Shown here: positions 55,273 through 56,254 of the stretch, piece after piece
Numbering within the stretch: the first letter of the stretch is position 1
How the letters are laid out: each line of letters opens with the position of its first letter
Source: Candidatus Kapaibacterium sp.
Lineage (GTDB): Bacteria; Bacteroidota; Ignavibacteria; Kapaibacteriales; Kapaibacteriaceae
Direction of reading: 5' to 3'
Assembly: GCA_018883125.1 (NCBI GenBank)
Contig: VEQR01000010.1
Coordinates: forward strand, 1 to 56,254
DNA: 56,254 nt
Made by a program: the position numbers and the translations under genes
Notes under the pieces: model-generated
The model's input: only the letters and a program-made list of their open reading frames with translations
Database searches by the model: none
What the model was told of the DNA's origin: nothing

Positions 55273-55725
55273 TCAGTCAAACTCGGGTGGCGAATCAACC
55301 GGCGGGTTCACATTCCAAAGTGGGTCGAGCCGCTCAATGAGTGCCGGCTCGATACCATAGACATTTACATACCGATTCGGATCATTCTGAGCCGCCGGGA
55401 TGTAGCACCGCAGTTCGTCCTCGCTTGCGGCATAGACATGAACGGTGCGATCATCGGCCAGAGCCGCTGCCAAACGGTCCCGCTTGTGATGATAGACCGT
55501 GCGCTTGCGATCATAGATCCAGTGCTTGGCAAACGTTTGCGTGAACTTCCCAACGTAATAGATAACGTCATCGACCGCGATCAGGTACACACCACGGTCA
55601 AGCGTCGAAAGGTCCCCGTGCTCCACGTACCGTACAACTTGATGCGTCGACGAAGCACCACGCAGAAGTGTGGGCGTCAGCACGTGACGAAAGAGCAGCC
55701 CTTCTACAAGCATTCCTTCTCTCAT
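55273..55725 (-). CDS. GIY-YIG-type nuclease domain protein
   Basis: A 150-residue protein. DRGVYLIAVDDVIYYVGKFTQ (residues about 43-64) is a GIY-YIG motif variant (GVY...YYVGK). It is followed by basic residues KHWIYDRKRTVYHHKRDRL and, near the end, EPALIERLDPLWN, which matches the family's C-terminal Glu plus P-x-W-N pattern seen in Eco29kI-like restriction enzymes and other GIY-YIG nucleases. The call rests on these motifs only. GGAGG lies 7 nt before the ATG at 55725. It shares a promoter element with the AAA+ ATPase gene. Confidence 0.7.
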   Translation of the reverse strand: MREGMLVEGLLFRHVLTPTLLRGASSTHQVVRYVEHGDLSTLDRGVYLIAVDDVIYYVGKFTQTFAKHWIYDRKRTVYHHKRDRLAAALADDRTVHVYAASEDELRCYIPAAQNDPNRYVNVYGIEPALIERLDPLWNVNPPVDSPPEFD

Positions 55726-55750
55726 ACCAAACCTCCATACGAATACTCAT

Positions 55751-55788
55751 GCAATATACATTCATCATGCGACGCTATGTGTCGTTTT
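55751..55788 (-). promoter_or_regulatory. Promoter of the GIY-YIG gene with conserved upstream element
   Basis: The -7-like box TATATTGC (55751-55758) is followed after 9 bases by the 21-bp element at 55768-55788 (CGACGCTATGTGTCGTTTT on plus, preceded by TG). It is identical to the one before the AAA+ gene except for one base. Confidence 0.6.
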
Positions 55789-55789
55789 A

Positions 55790-55828
55790 GGTTTTGGGTT
55801 TTGGGTTTTGGGTTTTGGGTTTTGGGTT
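55790..55828. repeat. Tandem heptamer array (GGGTTTT)
   Basis: Five to six copies of GGGTTTT on plus, telomere-like in composition but internal. It adjoins the promoter element of the GIY-YIG gene at its left end. Confidence 0.95.
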
Positions 55829-55844
55829 ACTGATAACTCGTCTC

Positions 55845-55994
55845 TCGCACCCCCAGCGCAGGCCGGGGCCCATCTCCGTCATCCCCACGAAAGCGGGGAT
55901 CCATGCGTTCAATCGTCATCCCCGCGAAAGCGGGGATCCATGCGGTCATTCTATTGCTACCCCATGGATCCCGGCCTTCGCCGGGATGACGGCC
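55845..55994. repeat. Cluster of REP-like hairpin elements
   Basis: Four hairpins in a row: a CCCCAGC/GGCCGGGG variant, two ATCCCC(A/G)CGAAAGCGGGGAT copies, and an ATCCCGGC/GCCGGGAT copy. The cluster ends directly at the stop codon (55995-55997) of the partial gene at the right edge. Confidence 0.88.
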
Positions 55995-56254
55995 TTACAT
56001 CACAAGATCGTCGATCGTCATTGTGAGGAAGACATCGAAGGGAATGCCCCCTTCACCAACGAGCAGTGCTTTTGCATCGGGGAATTTTCGAACGAAGGCG
56101 GTGAGTCCGTTACGGTGATGTGCAGCTGACGTGGAGACTTCAACGGCGATGGTGGCGGTTGGAGTGTGGATTACGTAGTCGACTTCGTCAACGTCTTCAC
56201 GCCACCACGATAGCGCATAGAGTGTTCCTGGTAGGGAGCATCGCAGTTGTGCGC
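55995..56254 (-). CDS. C-terminal part of a DUF4143-type AAA family ATPase (5' end beyond the window)
   Basis: An open frame of 86 codons enters from the right edge and ends at TAA (55995-55997). It reads LYALSWWREDVDEVDYVIH, then ATIAVEVSTSAAHH, NGLTAFVRKFPDAKALLVGEGGIPFDVFLT. This is the typical C-terminal PD-(D/E)XK-like DUF4143 tail (W-R/K, D-E-V-D-Y/F, E-V-S/K). The Lys of the usual E-V-K is Ser here, so nuclease activity is doubtful. The N-terminal ATPase is not in view. Confidence 0.75.
   Translation of the reverse strand, partial: AQLRCSLPGTLYALSWWREDVDEVDYVIHTPTATIAVEVSTSAAHHRNGLTAFVRKFPDAKALLVGEGGIPFDVFLTMTIDDLVM

Noticed and set aside
55790-55828. Telomere-like GGGTTTT repeat as a chromosome end
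   Set aside because: It is internal, with coding DNA and REP elements continuing on both sides; it belongs to the heptamer class seen at 49.7 kb.

Overview
The window looks like chromosome of a moderately GC-rich member of the Bacteroidota/Chlorobiota group, most likely an Ignavibacteria/Kapabacteria-type lineage. This is an inference from several signs. TAnnTTTG promoter elements, the Bacteroidota-type -7 box, precede several operons. At least three large secreted proteins end in type IX secretion (T9SS)-like sorting domains. There is a GWxTD-domain protein, a separate atpD-atpC pair, an OmpA-family porin and a RlpA protein. No rRNA, tRNA, CRISPR array, phage or insertion sequence was seen. 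Most genes lie on the minus strand; the block 9.2-15.1 kb and two genes at 17.4-20.0 kb are on plus.

Layout. 0-1.6 kb: a secreted protein of unknown function that runs off the left edge. 1.9-9.1 kb (minus): a thiolase, an isocitrate dehydrogenase and a TamB-like giant protein. 9.2-15.1 kb (plus): atpD-atpC, guaB, an M24 aminopeptidase and a glycosyltransferase. 15.3-20.0 kb: a membrane Fe-S oxidoreductase divergent from a CoA-transferase/GWxTD pair. 20.1-25.6 kb (minus): a T9SS-type Omp28-like protein, then yidC, yidD, rnpA and rpmH, the classic cluster but with yidD and yidC separated by an octamer repeat array. 25.6-37.6 kb (minus): a DUF3467 protein, a TPR protein, a sortilin-like beta-propeller, a LolA-like protein, RlpA, an OmpA protein and its cysteine-rich paralogue, adk, a RluA-type pseudouridine synthase and folD. 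37.7-49.5 kb (minus): three paralogous lipoproteins ending in WWFAQ or VWVFQ, a T9SS beta-propeller, an MFS transporter, a 2167-residue T9SS protein and a small membrane protein. 49.8-56.3 kb (minus): an accessory-looking stretch with a WYL regulator, an AAA+ ATPase, a double S41 peptidase, a GIY-YIG nuclease and the end of a DUF4143-type ATPase.

The housekeeping genes form short operons joined by ATGA overlaps (icd-tamB, CoA-transferase-GWxTD, rnpA-yidD, the barrel protein-ompA, folD-rluA). The envelope theme is strong: TamB, YidC/YidD, OmpA, RlpA, LolA-like and T9SS cargo all concern membrane biogenesis or export.

Three non-coding signals stand out. First, a conserved 21-bp element sits at an identical distance from the -7 box in front of both the AAA+ ATPase and the GIY-YIG nuclease. 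Second, the oligomer AGCCCC(C)T, often extended to AGCCCCCTGAC, is heavily over-represented across the window, like an uptake or Chi-type word. Third, short tandem arrays (7- and 8-mers) and hairpin REP elements begin at or within a few bases of stop codons, and one REP copy has become part of the signal peptide of the OmpA protein.
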